Below, in pieces: positions 17,031 through 26,096 of a stretch of 64,000 nucleotides of DNA (within the stretch, counting starts at the first letter, position 1; every line of letters begins with the position of its first letter). Source of the stretch: JBQTKD01 sp963703165 (GTDB lineage Bacteria; Actinomycetota; Actinomycetes; Sporichthyales; Sporichthyaceae); assembly GCA_963703165.1 (NCBI GenBank), contig OY969798.1, positions 3,472,001 to 3,536,000 of the forward strand, read 5' to 3'. The notes beneath the pieces are model-generated. The model was not told the origin of the DNA. It did no database searches and worked only from the letters and a program-made list of their open reading frames with translations. Both the position numbers and the translations under genes were made by a program.

Positions 17031-18512
17031 GTGTCGGGAATGCGCGAGGTTACCGGTGAGTTCGACACGTTCATGACGGCACACCCGCCCGGTGTCACGC
17101 GTACGCCCGCGCAACGCGCCACGCTGCTCATCGCGAGCCTCAGCATCTTCTTCGCGCTGGCCGTCTACTCCACTGCGCCCATCCTGATGCCGAACATCGC
17201 GCCCGATCTCGATGCGTCCGCGGGCAGCCAGTCCTGGCTGCTGGCCTGCGTGAGCTTCGGATTCGCCACCGCCCTGCTGACGGCGGGCTCCCTCGGCGAC
17301 GACTACGGCCGCCGCCGCGTCCTGGTCGGCGGTCTGATCCTGCTGGAGGCCGCGGCCTTCGGGTGCGCGCTCGCACCTAACGCGCCCCTGTTCCTGGCGG
17401 CCGGATTCGTCGAGGGGATCGGCGGCGCGGCGGTGATGGCCACCAGCCTCGGACTCATCGCACATGCCTTCCCCGAGGGCCCGTCCCGGATCGCGGCGAT
17501 CGGGGTCTGGGGCGCAAGCCTGGGCGCCGGAATCGGCGCGGGTCCGCTGCTGGGTGCGGTGATGGACGCCGGACCGGGTTGGCGCTGGGCCTTCGCCGTG
17601 ACCGCCCTGGCGTCCGGGGCGTTAGCCGTGGCCGCGAAGGTGCTGCTGGAGGAGTCGCGCGCCGTCGATCACCGTCCGGTCGACCTCGTCGGGGCAGCGC
17701 TGCTCAGCACCTCCCTGGGTACCGGGGTGGCCGGTGTGGTCGAGGCCCGCTCCGGATGGGGGCAACCGGTCGTCCTGGCGTTGTTCGCCGCCTCGGCAGT
17801 CCTGGCCGTCGCCTTTGTCGTCGCCCAACAGCGTCGTCCGGATCCCATGCTGGACCTGGGTCTTTTCCGCCGTCCTGCCTTCGTCGCGGTCACGGTCGCC
17901 GCGCTGGCCCTGGGGCTGGGGGCGATCGCGCAACTCACCTACATCTCCGTGCTGGTGCAACGCGGCCTGGGCCACACGCTGTGGGCTGCCGCGTTCTGCA
18001 TGGCCGGGTGGTCGTTGGTCAGCGTGCTCACCTCGCTCGGCGTGCGTCGCCCCCTGGCAGGGGTGAGCGGGCGGCATCAGCTGGTGCTCGGCCTGCTGAT
18101 CAACGCCGTCGGGTTGCTGGCGGTGACCGGTATCGACGAACACTCCTCGGTGGCCCGACTCATCCCTGGCATCGTGCTCTCCGGCATCGGTTGCGGGGTG
18201 CTGAACATCGCCATCGGGCGCGAGGCGGTCGCCTCCGTGCCGGTCGGGCGCGGTTCGCTGGGCAGCGGTGCGAACAGCACGGCGCGCTACCTCGGCTCCT
18301 CGATCGGGGTCTCGATCGTCGCGACGGTCGTGGCGGCGTCGGGCCCGAGCCCGCATGACCTGGTCACCGGCTGGAATCACGCGGGGCTCATCACCGGGTC
18401 GTTGTCCGCCATCGGCGCGATCGTGGTACTCCTGTGCCGCCCACGCGCGGCACTTCCTGCGCCGGCCCCGACCACCGCCCGCGCCGGGGAGCGCGTGCCC
18501 GCCTACTTCTGA
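17031..18512 (+). CDS. MFS transporter, DHA2-like drug exporter
   Basis: About 493 residues with up to 14 hydrophobic segments, in the range of the DHA2 drug:proton antiporters. Motif A is visible as GSLGDDYGRRRVLVGG between helices 2 and 3, and GVWGASLGAGIGAGPLLGAVM corresponds to the antiporter motif C region in helix 5. Start taken as GTG 17031, which has GAGAGG eight bases upstream; ATGs at 17040 and 17073 are alternatives. No adjacent regulator of its own. Function as an exporter is by family only. Confidence 0.82.
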   Translation: MSGMREVTGEFDTFMTAHPPGVTRTPAQRATLLIASLSIFFALAVYSTAPILMPNIAPDLDASAGSQSWLLACVSFGFATALLTAGSLGDDYGRRRVLVGGLILLEAAAFGCALAPNAPLFLAAGFVEGIGGAAVMATSLGLIAHAFPEGPSRIAAIGVWGASLGAGIGAGPLLGAVMDAGPGWRWAFAVTALASGALAVAAKVLLEESRAVDHRPVDLVGAALLSTSLGTGVAGVVEARSGWGQPVVLALFAASAVLAVAFVVAQQRRPDPMLDLGLFRRPAFVAVTVAALALGLGAIAQLTYISVLVQRGLGHTLWAAAFCMAGWSLVSVLTSLGVRRPLAGVSGRHQLVLGLLINAVGLLAVTGIDEHSSVARLIPGIVLSGIGCGVLNIAIGREAVASVPVGRGSLGSGANSTARYLGSSIGVSIVATVVAASGPSPHDLVTGWNHAGLITGSLSAIGAIVVLLCRPRAALPAPAPTTARAGERVPAYF

Positions 18513-18574
18513 GCGTCGCCAGGCTCCGCAGGTACCCTCGCCCCGATGAATGAGTTTGCCGGGGGAGGACGGGC

Positions 18575-19912
18575 GTGACCCTGCTGGCCAAGGGCGCCAA
18601 CACTCCCGTCGCCGCGCAGCGCGTGCGTGCCGTCGTCGGATGGAACGCGGGCGGCGGCGTTCCGGACGTCGACGCCTCGGCCCTGGTGGTCACCGAGACG
18701 GGCAAGGTCCGCAGCGACGACGACTTCGTCTTCTACAACCAACCGACCCACCCCTCGGGTGCGATCGCGCACGTCGGCAAGTCCGCTCCCGCGACGGGTG
18801 CAGCGACCGACACCCTGACCGTCGACCTGACGAGCCTCCCGCCGGGCAGCACCGGCGTCGCGCTGGCCGCCTCCGCGGACGGCGGGACCTTCGGGCAGGT
18901 GCCCGGACTGCACCTGGTGCTCCTCGACGCCGACTCCGGCGCGGAGCTGGCTCGGTTCACCGACGTCGGCGCCTCGACCGAGACCGCCTTCGTCCTCGGC
19001 GAGCTGTACCTGCGCAACGGGGCCTGGAAGTTCCGTGCGGTCGGGCAGGGCTGGGCTTCAGGCCTGGCCGGCCTGGCCACCGACTTCGGCATCGACGTGG
19101 GTGAGGCACCCGCGCCGGCCCCGCCGCCCTCGCCACCGCCGCCCTCGCCACCGGCCGCGCAGGCGCCGCCACCGGCTCCGCCGCCCGCGGCGAACCCCGC
19201 ACCGCAAGCACCCACAGTCCAGTCCTACGCAGGAGCGAATGGCATGCGCGGCAACCTGTTCAGTCAGAACACCGAGGTGCAGAGCACCGAGCGGATGTTC
19301 CTGCAGAACCCGCGGCTGCTGAAGGTCCTGCTCGACGGCGAGATGCTCGCCCGGCAAGGCGCGATGGTGGCCTACCAGGGGCAGATCGAGTTCGCCTATG
19401 AGGGCGCCGGTGGGGTCAAGAAGCTGATCAAGAAGCTCGCGACGGGCGAGGGCATCCCGCTGATGCGCTGCACCGGACGCGGGGACCTGTTCCTCGCGCA
19501 GAACGCCTACGAACTGCACCTGATCGACCTCGAGGGCGACTCACTGACCGTCAACGGTGACAACGTGCTCGCCTTCGAATCCGGGCTGACCTGGGACATC
19601 CGACGGATCGAGGGTGCCTCGATGCTCGCCGGCGGTGTGTTCAACATGGTCTTCACCGGCACCGGCCGCATCGCGCTCTCCGCGTGTGGCACGCCGGTCG
19701 TGTTGGACGCGAGCCAGGCCCCGACCTACGCAGATCTGCAGTCGGCGATCGCCTGGTCGTCGTCGCTGCGCACCCGGCTCGTCCGGACCGCCGGGGCCGC
19801 CGCGCTGATCGGGCGCGGGTCCGGAGAGGCGTTCCAACTCGCCTTCGAGGGCCAGGGCTTCGTGATTGTCCAGGCCTCCGAGGGTGACTTCGTCCCGCAG
19901 CACAATCATTAG
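18575..19912 (+). CDS. TerD-AIM24 fusion protein
   Basis: A 445-residue protein joining two domains. Residues about 1-175 are a TerD (tellurium-resistance/stress) domain with the Ca-binding style DDDFVFYNQPTHPSGAIAHVG and ELYLRNGAWKFRAVGQGW. Residues about 180-215 are a proline/alanine linker. Residues about 225-445 are an AIM24/DUF124 domain (LLDGEMLARQGAMVAYQGQIEF; GEGIPLMRCTGRGDLFLAQ). TerD proteins act in envelope stress and phage/tellurite tolerance; AIM24 is a beta-helical domain of unknown role. GTG start with GGAGG upstream. Followed after ten bases by a secreted protein gene. Confidence 0.85.
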   Translation: MTLLAKGANTPVAAQRVRAVVGWNAGGGVPDVDASALVVTETGKVRSDDDFVFYNQPTHPSGAIAHVGKSAPATGAATDTLTVDLTSLPPGSTGVALAASADGGTFGQVPGLHLVLLDADSGAELARFTDVGASTETAFVLGELYLRNGAWKFRAVGQGWASGLAGLATDFGIDVGEAPAPAPPPSPPPPSPPAAQAPPPAPPPAANPAPQAPTVQSYAGANGMRGNLFSQNTEVQSTERMFLQNPRLLKVLLDGEMLARQGAMVAYQGQIEFAYEGAGGVKKLIKKLATGEGIPLMRCTGRGDLFLAQNAYELHLIDLEGDSLTVNGDNVLAFESGLTWDIRRIEGASMLAGGVFNMVFTGTGRIALSACGTPVVLDASQAPTYADLQSAIAWSSSLRTRLVRTAGAAALIGRGSGEAFQLAFEGQGFVIVQASEGDFVPQHNH

Positions 19913-19922
19913 GAGCGGCTTG

Positions 19923-20831
19923 ATGCGTGTGTCCCGGAGTTCGGCAGTCCTCGTGCTGTTCACCGTCGGGGGGCTCGGACCGATCACCGTCCCGGCCGTG
20001 GCCGCGACGGACGCCTCGACGCCGCCGGTGATCAGCTTCACCGTGAAGGACGGCGCCACGAAGGTCTCCGGGGCGAAGGGCCTCAAGGCCGGCTGGGTCA
20101 CCGTCAAGGCATCCGCGAAGGACGGCCCCCACAACCTGTGGTTCTACCAGGAGAAGCGGCCGTCGAAGGCGAAGGCTCCGGCGGGGGCTCGGATGCGGCA
20201 GATCCCGCCGGCGACGCCGGGTGGCGAGACGCGGCCCAGCAAGGGCGGCGATCGTGCCCGGCGCATCAGTACCGCCGGTGGGCTCGAGGACGACATCCTC
20301 GCGCTGGGCGGGTTGTACGTCGATCCGAAGCACCCGGTGACGATGCGGGTCAAGCTCCCGGCCGGGCGGGTGTCGGTCTTCGACCGGATGAGCGCGGACC
20401 CGGAGATCGTTCTGCAGGTCGGATCGGCGGGGACGGCGAAGGCTCCGGCGAAGCCGACCGCGAACATCACCATCAACGACCGCAACGCGCTCACCGTGCC
20501 GAGCAGCCTGCCGGCGAAGGGCGTCCTGCAGTTCTCCAACATCTCCACGCAGGCAAAGAACTGGCACGATCTGACGATCCGTCGGCTTAAGAGCGGCAAG
20601 ACCGCGGCGGACGTGAAGAAGTTCTTCCAGACCTACAAGAACAATCCGTTCGTGACGCCCAAGGGCACCAGCGCGGACGCCACCGGCAGCGCCCCGATGT
20701 CGGCCGGGCGCAACCAGCAGGTGAGCTATTCCCTCGCGCCGGGCAACTACGCGGTGTTCGACGCATGGCTTGACGAGCAGGGCCGCAGCAACGCCGAGAA
20801 AGGTGCGGTCAAGGTCGTCAAACTGAAATGA
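19923..20831 (+). CDS. Secreted protein with cupredoxin-like C-terminal region
   Basis: A 302-residue exported protein: SSAVLVLFTVGGLGPITVPAVAA is a signal sequence. The last 130 residues (LQFSNISTQAKNWHDLTIRR, then GRNQQVSYSLAPGNYAVFDAWLDE) have the strand order of plastocyanin-like secreted proteins, with a His at WHDL but no clear Cys-His-Met copper set. It is probably a cupredoxin fold without type 1 copper. No named family is certain. Ten bases after the TerD-AIM24 gene and 22 before the PucR-type gene, so likely one transcript. Confidence 0.6.
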   Translation: MRVSRSSAVLVLFTVGGLGPITVPAVAATDASTPPVISFTVKDGATKVSGAKGLKAGWVTVKASAKDGPHNLWFYQEKRPSKAKAPAGARMRQIPPATPGGETRPSKGGDRARRISTAGGLEDDILALGGLYVDPKHPVTMRVKLPAGRVSVFDRMSADPEIVLQVGSAGTAKAPAKPTANITINDRNALTVPSSLPAKGVLQFSNISTQAKNWHDLTIRRLKSGKTAADVKKFFQTYKNNPFVTPKGTSADATGSAPMSAGRNQQVSYSLAPGNYAVFDAWLDEQGRSNAEKGAVKVVKLK

Positions 20832-20853
20832 CGAGCCATCAGAAGTCTGCGTC

Positions 20854-22056
20854 ATGAGCGCGGCCACGGACGTGTCGGCCTGGGCGGAGCGGATGGCCAC
20901 CCAGCTGGACGATCTCGGTCCGCAGCTGTCCACGCACATCATGTCTGCCATTCCGGAACTGCCGGACGACGCCGAGATGCGTGCTGCCACCGAGACGAAC
21001 GCGATCGCGCACATCGGCGCCATGGCGGCGCTGCTGCGCTACGGGATCCCGCCGGAGGGCATCGAGGCACCGGCCCAGGCCACGGAGTTCGCCCGCATGA
21101 TGGTGCACCGCGGCGTCGGGTTGGCCACGTTGCTGCGCTGCTACCACGTCGGGCAGGCCAAGCTCTGGCGGCAGTGGATCGATTTGTCCCTGGGTGAGCT
21201 CCAGGATCCGGACGAGATCAAAGCCCTGGTCACCTGGTCGACGGAGTTCATCTCGACCTACCTCGACGTGGTCCGTGGTCATGTCGTCGCGGCCTACGAG
21301 GATGAGCGCACGTCCTGGGAACGAAGTCGTGCCGCGATGTGCGAGGACGCGATCCGTGGTCTGCTCGCCGGGCACACCGGTGACGTGGACGCCACCAGCC
21401 AACGGATGCGCCATGAGTTGCGCCGCCACCACGTGGCGGTCGTGCTGCGGCCCGACCCCCGCGGTGAGCCGGGAGCCGACCTGCCGGCGTTGGAGGCAGC
21501 CGCGCGGGCCATCGCCGGCGCGCTGAGCGCCGGCCCGCCGTTGCTGATGCGGGCCACGGACGGCTGCGTGTACGGCTGGGTGGCCGCCACGGAGGAGCCC
21601 ACCCAGGATGCGGTCCTTGCGGCCGCGGCGGTGGCCCTCCCCGCGCGCTGCTCCGGTGCGCTGGGCAACTCGGCCTTCGGAGCCGTCGGCTTCCGGGAGT
21701 CGCACCTGCAGGCAAGGCAGGCGCTGCGCGCATCGGACGGACGGTTGGTGACCTTCAGTCAGGTCGCGCTGGCCTCGACCCTGTTGGCCGATCCCGATGC
21801 CGCCCGCCGGTTCGCGACGGCCGAACTGGGGGACCTCGACGGAGCGGGTAACGCATTGGCCCGGCTGCGGGAGACACTTGAGGTTTACCTGGCGGAGGGC
21901 GCCAGCCACAAACGCGCGGCAGCGCGACTGGCCCTGCACGAGAAGACGGTGCTCCAACGGGTCCGACGGGCCGAGGAACTGTTGGTCCGCCCGTTGGCCG
22001 GCCGCCGAGGCGCGGTGGAGGCCGCGCTGGTGGTGCGCCGACTGCTCAGCGACTGA
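20854..22056 (+). CDS. PucR-family transcriptional regulator
   Basis: A 400-residue regulator. The N-terminal part (FARMMVHRGVGLATLLRCYHVGQAKLWRQW) resembles the RsbRD/sensor region of many actinobacterial PucR-like proteins, followed by a degenerate GGDEF-like middle. The C-terminus carries the PucR HTH: LETLEVYLAEGASHKRAAARL-type sequence, then LHEKTVLQRVRRAEELL. It is the nearest regulator to the following P450 (123 bases downstream) and may control it, which is an inference from position only. Confidence 0.8.
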   Translation: MSAATDVSAWAERMATQLDDLGPQLSTHIMSAIPELPDDAEMRAATETNAIAHIGAMAALLRYGIPPEGIEAPAQATEFARMMVHRGVGLATLLRCYHVGQAKLWRQWIDLSLGELQDPDEIKALVTWSTEFISTYLDVVRGHVVAAYEDERTSWERSRAAMCEDAIRGLLAGHTGDVDATSQRMRHELRRHHVAVVLRPDPRGEPGADLPALEAAARAIAGALSAGPPLLMRATDGCVYGWVAATEEPTQDAVLAAAAVALPARCSGALGNSAFGAVGFRESHLQARQALRASDGRLVTFSQVALASTLLADPDAARRFATAELGDLDGAGNALARLRETLEVYLAEGASHKRAAARLALHEKTVLQRVRRAEELLVRPLAGRRGAVEAALVVRRLLSD

Positions 22057-22179
22057 CCCTCGCGCAACCGCGACTCCTCCGGCGGCATCCGGACGGGGTA
22101 GGTGGCTCCCGCGAGGACATGGGTCGGCGCCCGGATTGCGCTTACCTTTCGGGCACGCCCAAGGAAGGACCGTGCCCAC

Positions 22180-23412
22180 ATGTCCGTGACCACGCACTCA
22201 GTCAGCGAATTGGCCACCCCCGAGGTCATCGCCGATCCCTACCCGGTCTACGCCGCGCTGCGGCCGTCCTCCCCGCTGCCCGGCTACGTCGACTACCCGC
22301 CGGGCACCGTTCCCGGGGTCGACGAGCCGGTTACCGCGTGGGCGCTGCTGCGCTATGACCAGGTGCGGGACGCTGCCCGCGATCACAAGACCTTCTCCTC
22401 CCGGGACCCGCTCCAGGAGGCTTCGGACGCCCCGACGCTGATGCTGGTCAACACCGACCAGCCGGTGCACAGCGCCCACCGCAAGATCATCAACTCCGTG
22501 TTCACCCGTAGCCGCGTCGAGGGCATGCGGGCCTGGCTGCAGGAGCGGATCGGCCGGATGGTCGCCGAGCTCCCGGACGGGGAGGAAGTGGAGGTCGTGC
22601 ACGGGATCTGCGCGCAGATCCCGGCGGTCGTCATGTGCCACTTCTTCGGTGCCCCGGACACAGACGCCCCGAGCTACGAAAGGTGGGCCAACGCCTTCAT
22701 GCTCTCGGCGGACCTGACGGGGGAGGAGCGCAACGCCTCCAACATGGAACTCGGCGGGTATTTCGTGGCGCTGTGTCAGGCGCGGGCCGAAGCCCTGGCC
22801 TCCGGCGAGGCGCCCGGTGCCGGCCTGATCGACGCCCTGCTCACCGCCGAGGTCGACGGCGAGCGTCTGGACTTCTCCGAGATCGTCCGGTTCTGCATCA
22901 CTGTGGTGGTGGCCGGCAGCGAGACCAGCATGTACTTCGGTGCCAACGTCATCGACGCCATGCTCGAGCACCCCGAAGCAGCGGCCCAGGCACGAGCGGA
23001 TCGCGCTCTGATCGAGGACTTCCTCGAAGAGACGCTGCGCCTCACCGGTCCTCCGCAACGGCTGTTCCGCATCGCGACCCGCGATGTCGAGGTGGGCGGG
23101 GCGCAGATCAAGGCCGGGGACTGGGTCGCGCTGTTCTACGGCTCGGCCAACCACGACCCGGACGTGTTCCCGGACCCCGACCAATTCCAACTCCGGCGCC
23201 CGAACTCGGGCAAGCACCTCACCTACGGCATGGGTATCCACTACTGCCTGGGCGCCCCGCTGGCGACGATGGAGGTGGAGTGCCTCGTGAACGCGTTGTT
23301 CGACCGCTTCGCCCGCATCGAACGCGGTGACACGCCTCCCGTTCCGCAGACCGCGACGCTGCTCCAGCACAGCCGGACACGGGTCCCGGTCGTATTCCAC
23401 ACCGAGGGATAA
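22180..23412 (+). CDS. Cytochrome P450
   Basis: A 410-residue soluble bacterial P450. The I-helix oxygen-activation motif is VVAGSETSMYF, the K-helix ExxR is EETLRLTG, and the heme loop is YGMGIHYCLGAPLA with the thiolate Cys at residue 356. ATG 22180 has AAGGAAGG upstream. It shares the start pattern (VIADPYPVYAALRPSSPLPGYVDYPPGTVPG) with the second P450 at 28260, so the two are close paralogues, probably acting on related substrates in one catabolic island. Needs ferredoxin partners not encoded alongside. Confidence 0.92.
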   Translation: MSVTTHSVSELATPEVIADPYPVYAALRPSSPLPGYVDYPPGTVPGVDEPVTAWALLRYDQVRDAARDHKTFSSRDPLQEASDAPTLMLVNTDQPVHSAHRKIINSVFTRSRVEGMRAWLQERIGRMVAELPDGEEVEVVHGICAQIPAVVMCHFFGAPDTDAPSYERWANAFMLSADLTGEERNASNMELGGYFVALCQARAEALASGEAPGAGLIDALLTAEVDGERLDFSEIVRFCITVVVAGSETSMYFGANVIDAMLEHPEAAAQARADRALIEDFLEETLRLTGPPQRLFRIATRDVEVGGAQIKAGDWVALFYGSANHDPDVFPDPDQFQLRRPNSGKHLTYGMGIHYCLGAPLATMEVECLVNALFDRFARIERGDTPPVPQTATLLQHSRTRVPVVFHTEG

Positions 23413-23428
23413 GACCCTCTCGACGGGT

Positions 23429-23457
23429 CGTGGCTGTCCCAATTCAGGACAGCCACG
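23429..23457. terminator. 11-bp hairpin carrying a TGTCC palindrome
   Basis: Arms CGTGGCTGTCC (23429-23439) and GGACAGCCACG (23447-23457) pair perfectly around a seven-base loop, 16 bases after the P450 stop. Its core, TGTCCCAATTCAGGACA (23435-23451), has the same 17-bp plan as two sites at 28144-28188, so it may be an operator for the binding-protein gene at 23606 rather than, or as well as, a terminator. Confidence 0.55.
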
Positions 23458-23605
23458 ACTGTGGTATGGCGCACAAACTGGCTGCACCTGTCCGATCTAC
23501 GTACCGCCCTGGCGCCGTTTCTGACGGGCCGCCAGGACGTAGCTGAGGCACGTCCAGATTTTTCCGGAACGGGGCATTGGTGCCCCGTAGCGAGGAGTTC
23601 TGCAG

Positions 23606-25138
23606 ATGAGGCAACGCAGCACGCTAGTGCTCAAGACGGTTCCATTGGCGATCAGTGCCGTCCTCCTGCTCGCCGCGTGCGGCGATGGTGACGACCAACC
23701 GATCGCGCAGCAGGTTCCTGCTGCTCCGGCTGCCGAGGCGCCGGCCGCCGTCTCCGCAGCGGCGCCGGCCGCGGAGACGGCACAGGTCGAGGACGCCGAC
23801 GTGACCGAGCCCGCCGTGCGCGGTACCGTCGCGAAGCCCGCACCGGCCGTCAAGACGGCCAAGAAGCAGGCCGCCACGGGTAAGACGAAGCGCGAGGCGA
23901 ATGCGCCGGCCACGTCGGCGAAGGCCGCCGCCGCCCACGACGCGGACCAGCAGATCTACGAGGCCAAGAACGGCGTGACCGACATCGGTATCACCCGGGA
24001 CAGCATCAAACTCGGCTCGATCAACATGCACGGCATGGCGCTGGGCAACATCATCACCCAGCCGCAGGTGCGGGCGAATCTCGCTGCGGCGCAGGCGATC
24101 AACGACCGCGGAGGCATCCTCGGTCGTCGGATCAACATCGTCGACTGCGACGACGGCCCGGGTGAGGTGTCGCGGGCGAAAGCCTGCATCAAGAAGCTTG
24201 TCTCGCAGGACAAGATCTTCGCGTTGTTCACCGGGATCGACTGGGCCACCGCTTCGATCCACGACGACCTGGCGCAACACAAGCTGCCGTATGTGGGCGC
24301 CTGGGCCTACTCGCAGACCGAGTGGCAGGACCCGTACATGTTCCCCACCCACATGTCGATGATCCACGAGGCGATGGCCGGTGCCAACTGGGCCAAGGAC
24401 GTCATCAAGCCCCAGACCTACGGGCTGATCTGCCTCACCAGTCCCGAGATGCAGTTGGCCTGCAACGCCGTGTCGAAGATCCTCGACTCGAGCGGGGCGA
24501 AGATGGTCAAGAAGGCCGACGTGTCGATCTCCGAGACCTCGATGTCCTCGCACGTTCTGGCCATGCGCGCGGCGAACCCGGAGCACGTCATCCACTACGT
24601 GATCAACCCGGCCACGATCGCCAAGTTCATGGTGGAGAGCGCGCAGCAGGGTTACTGGCCGAGCAAGGGCATCTCGGGTAACCACCTCACCACCGAGGCC
24701 CTGGGCAGTCTGATCGGCAAGAACCCCACGAACCGGTACTGGACCAACACCACGTACAAGCTCTGGGGTGGCGAGTACATCGCGACCATGACCAAGTACG
24801 CCCGCGCGAACCGCGGGCTCAATCACCACATCACCCAGGCCGGCTACGCGGCCATGAACATGTTCGCGCAGGCCGCCAAGCAGGTCGGACCGAACTTCAC
24901 GAGGGAACGGCTGATGGCTGTGTTGGGCAACGGTCAGGTCTGGCAGGCCGATGCGTCACTGGGCCAGAGCTTCTCCTACGTCGCCAGCGAGCGGCAGGGG
25001 AACAACTGGAGCCGCAACAACGTGCAGGGTCACGAGTTCATGTACAAGTACACCGGTACCAACACGGTCTCCAACCCGGACGGTTCTCCCTCGGGGTTCA
25101 CCCCCTCGGAAGGCAAGTTCGTCATCTACACGCACTAG
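23606..25138 (+). CDS. Branched-chain-type ABC substrate-binding lipoprotein
   Basis: A 510-residue exported binding protein of the amino-acid/amide type (periplasmic-binding-protein fold 6). The signal ends in lipobox LLLAAC. A long Ala/Pro/Lys-rich linker covers about residues 30-115. The binding domain starts TDIGITRDSIKLGSI and contains AAAQAINDRGGILGRRINIVD and KKLVSQDKIFALFTG, standard for this fold. No permease or ATPase lies nearby. Orphan binding proteins of this type are common in actinomycete catabolic islands with P450s; the ligand may be the P450 substrate, an inference from position. Confidence 0.85.
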   Translation: MRQRSTLVLKTVPLAISAVLLLAACGDGDDQPIAQQVPAAPAAEAPAAVSAAAPAAETAQVEDADVTEPAVRGTVAKPAPAVKTAKKQAATGKTKREANAPATSAKAAAAHDADQQIYEAKNGVTDIGITRDSIKLGSINMHGMALGNIITQPQVRANLAAAQAINDRGGILGRRINIVDCDDGPGEVSRAKACIKKLVSQDKIFALFTGIDWATASIHDDLAQHKLPYVGAWAYSQTEWQDPYMFPTHMSMIHEAMAGANWAKDVIKPQTYGLICLTSPEMQLACNAVSKILDSSGAKMVKKADVSISETSMSSHVLAMRAANPEHVIHYVINPATIAKFMVESAQQGYWPSKGISGNHLTTEALGSLIGKNPTNRYWTNTTYKLWGGEYIATMTKYARANRGLNHHITQAGYAAMNMFAQAAKQVGPNFTRERLMAVLGNGQVWQADASLGQSFSYVASERQGNNWSRNNVQGHEFMYKYTGTNTVSNPDGSPSGFTPSEGKFVIYTH

Positions 25139-25176
25139 TTCTTCAACTGCGGGTGTCGTACCATCCGCGTGATGTT

Positions 25177-25207
25177 CACCGGCCCCGGTCATCGACCGGG
25201 GCCGGTG
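25177..25207 (+). terminator. Rho-independent terminator of the binding-protein gene
   Basis: CACCGGCCCCGGTC and GACCGGGGCCGGTG form a perfect 14-bp stem with a three-base loop, 38 bases after the stop and followed by TCGTTCTT. A strong terminator by structure. Confidence 0.85.
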
Positions 25208-25275
25208 TCGTTCTTCCGGAGCCGGTCATTGCTGCGCGGCCTGCGCCGGGACAGGTCGGCGTCCGGACATGAGAC

Positions 25276-25312
25276 AGCCGGGCAGGCGGCGTCCGTCTGG
25301 GCCTGCCCGGCT
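25276..25312 (-). terminator. Terminator of the crotonase/aldehyde dehydrogenase operon
   Basis: AGCCGGGCAGGC (25276-25287) and GCCTGCCCGGCT (25301-25312) pair perfectly over 12 bp around a 13-base loop. It lies just past the stop of the minus-strand crotonase at 25327. Confidence 0.75.
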
Positions 25313-25326
25313 GGGCCGAGGGGGCG

Positions 25327-26088
25327 TCAGCTCTGCCAGCTGGGAGCGCGCCGCTCCCGCGCGGCACGCGGTCCTTCCAGGGTGTCGGGGCTGCCGTCGA
25401 TGGTCGCCCAGGTCGCGTTGTTGAGGTCCCAGACGGGGTCCTCCGGACCCAGGCTCTCCCGGCCGATCGTGAGTGAGGCCCGGATCGATTGCGGCGAGGC
25501 CGCGGCGATGCGGTGTGCGATCTCCAACGCCGCGGCAAGCGCGCCACCGGCCGGCACAACCGCGTTGACCAGGCCCCAGCGCAGGGCATCGGCTGCACTG
25601 ATGCGATCCCCGGCAAGCAGCACACCCCACGCGACGGTCGGGGGGATCCGCCGCGGCAGACGTACCAGGCCACCTCCCGCGGCGATGAGGCCGGTGTGCG
25701 CCTCCGGGCATGAGAAGAACGCGTGCTCCTCGGCCACCGCGAGTTCGCACGCGAGCATGACCTCGAACCCACCCCCGATCGCGGGGCCGTTCACCGCGGC
25801 GACGCACGGCTTACGGCGGGGATAGCGCCCGAACCCGGCGAATCCGTGTTCGCCGAGCAGGATCGCGGGGCCCTCGCCGGCGTTGTACGCGTCGAGATCC
25901 ATGCCTGCGGTGAACACCGAACCGGATCCGGTCAACACGATCACCGAGACCGATGGATCCTCCTCCGCGGCGGCCACGGCCGCGGACAGATCCGCGGTCA
26001 GCGCCGCGTTGATCGCGTTGCGCCGCTCGGGCCGATTCAAAGTGATGATGGCGACCGCGCCTTGGCGGTCCTGCAGGACGTTGTCCAT
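25327..26088 (-). CDS. Enoyl-CoA hydratase/isomerase (crotonase) family
   Basis: A 253-residue crotonase. ATG 26088 has AGGAG upstream; the frame is open further 5' but that part overlaps the aldehyde dehydrogenase. The CoA/oxyanion loop is GSGSVFTAGMDLDAY, and AAVNGPAIGGGFEVMLACEL gives the second oxyanion glycine. FFSCPEAHTGLIAAGGG keeps one catalytic-position Glu (in PEA), while the partner position is less clear, so hydratase versus isomerase cannot be decided. Eight bases after the aldehyde dehydrogenase stop: one operon, likely for CoA-thioester catabolism. Confidence 0.85.
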   Translation of the reverse strand: MDNVLQDRQGAVAIITLNRPERRNAINAALTADLSAAVAAAEEDPSVSVIVLTGSGSVFTAGMDLDAYNAGEGPAILLGEHGFAGFGRYPRRKPCVAAVNGPAIGGGFEVMLACELAVAEEHAFFSCPEAHTGLIAAGGGLVRLPRRIPPTVAWGVLLAGDRISAADALRWGLVNAVVPAGGALAAALEIAHRIAAASPQSIRASLTIGRESLGPEDPVWDLNNATWATIDGSPDTLEGPRAARERRAPSWQS

Positions 26089-26096
26089 CGGTTCTC

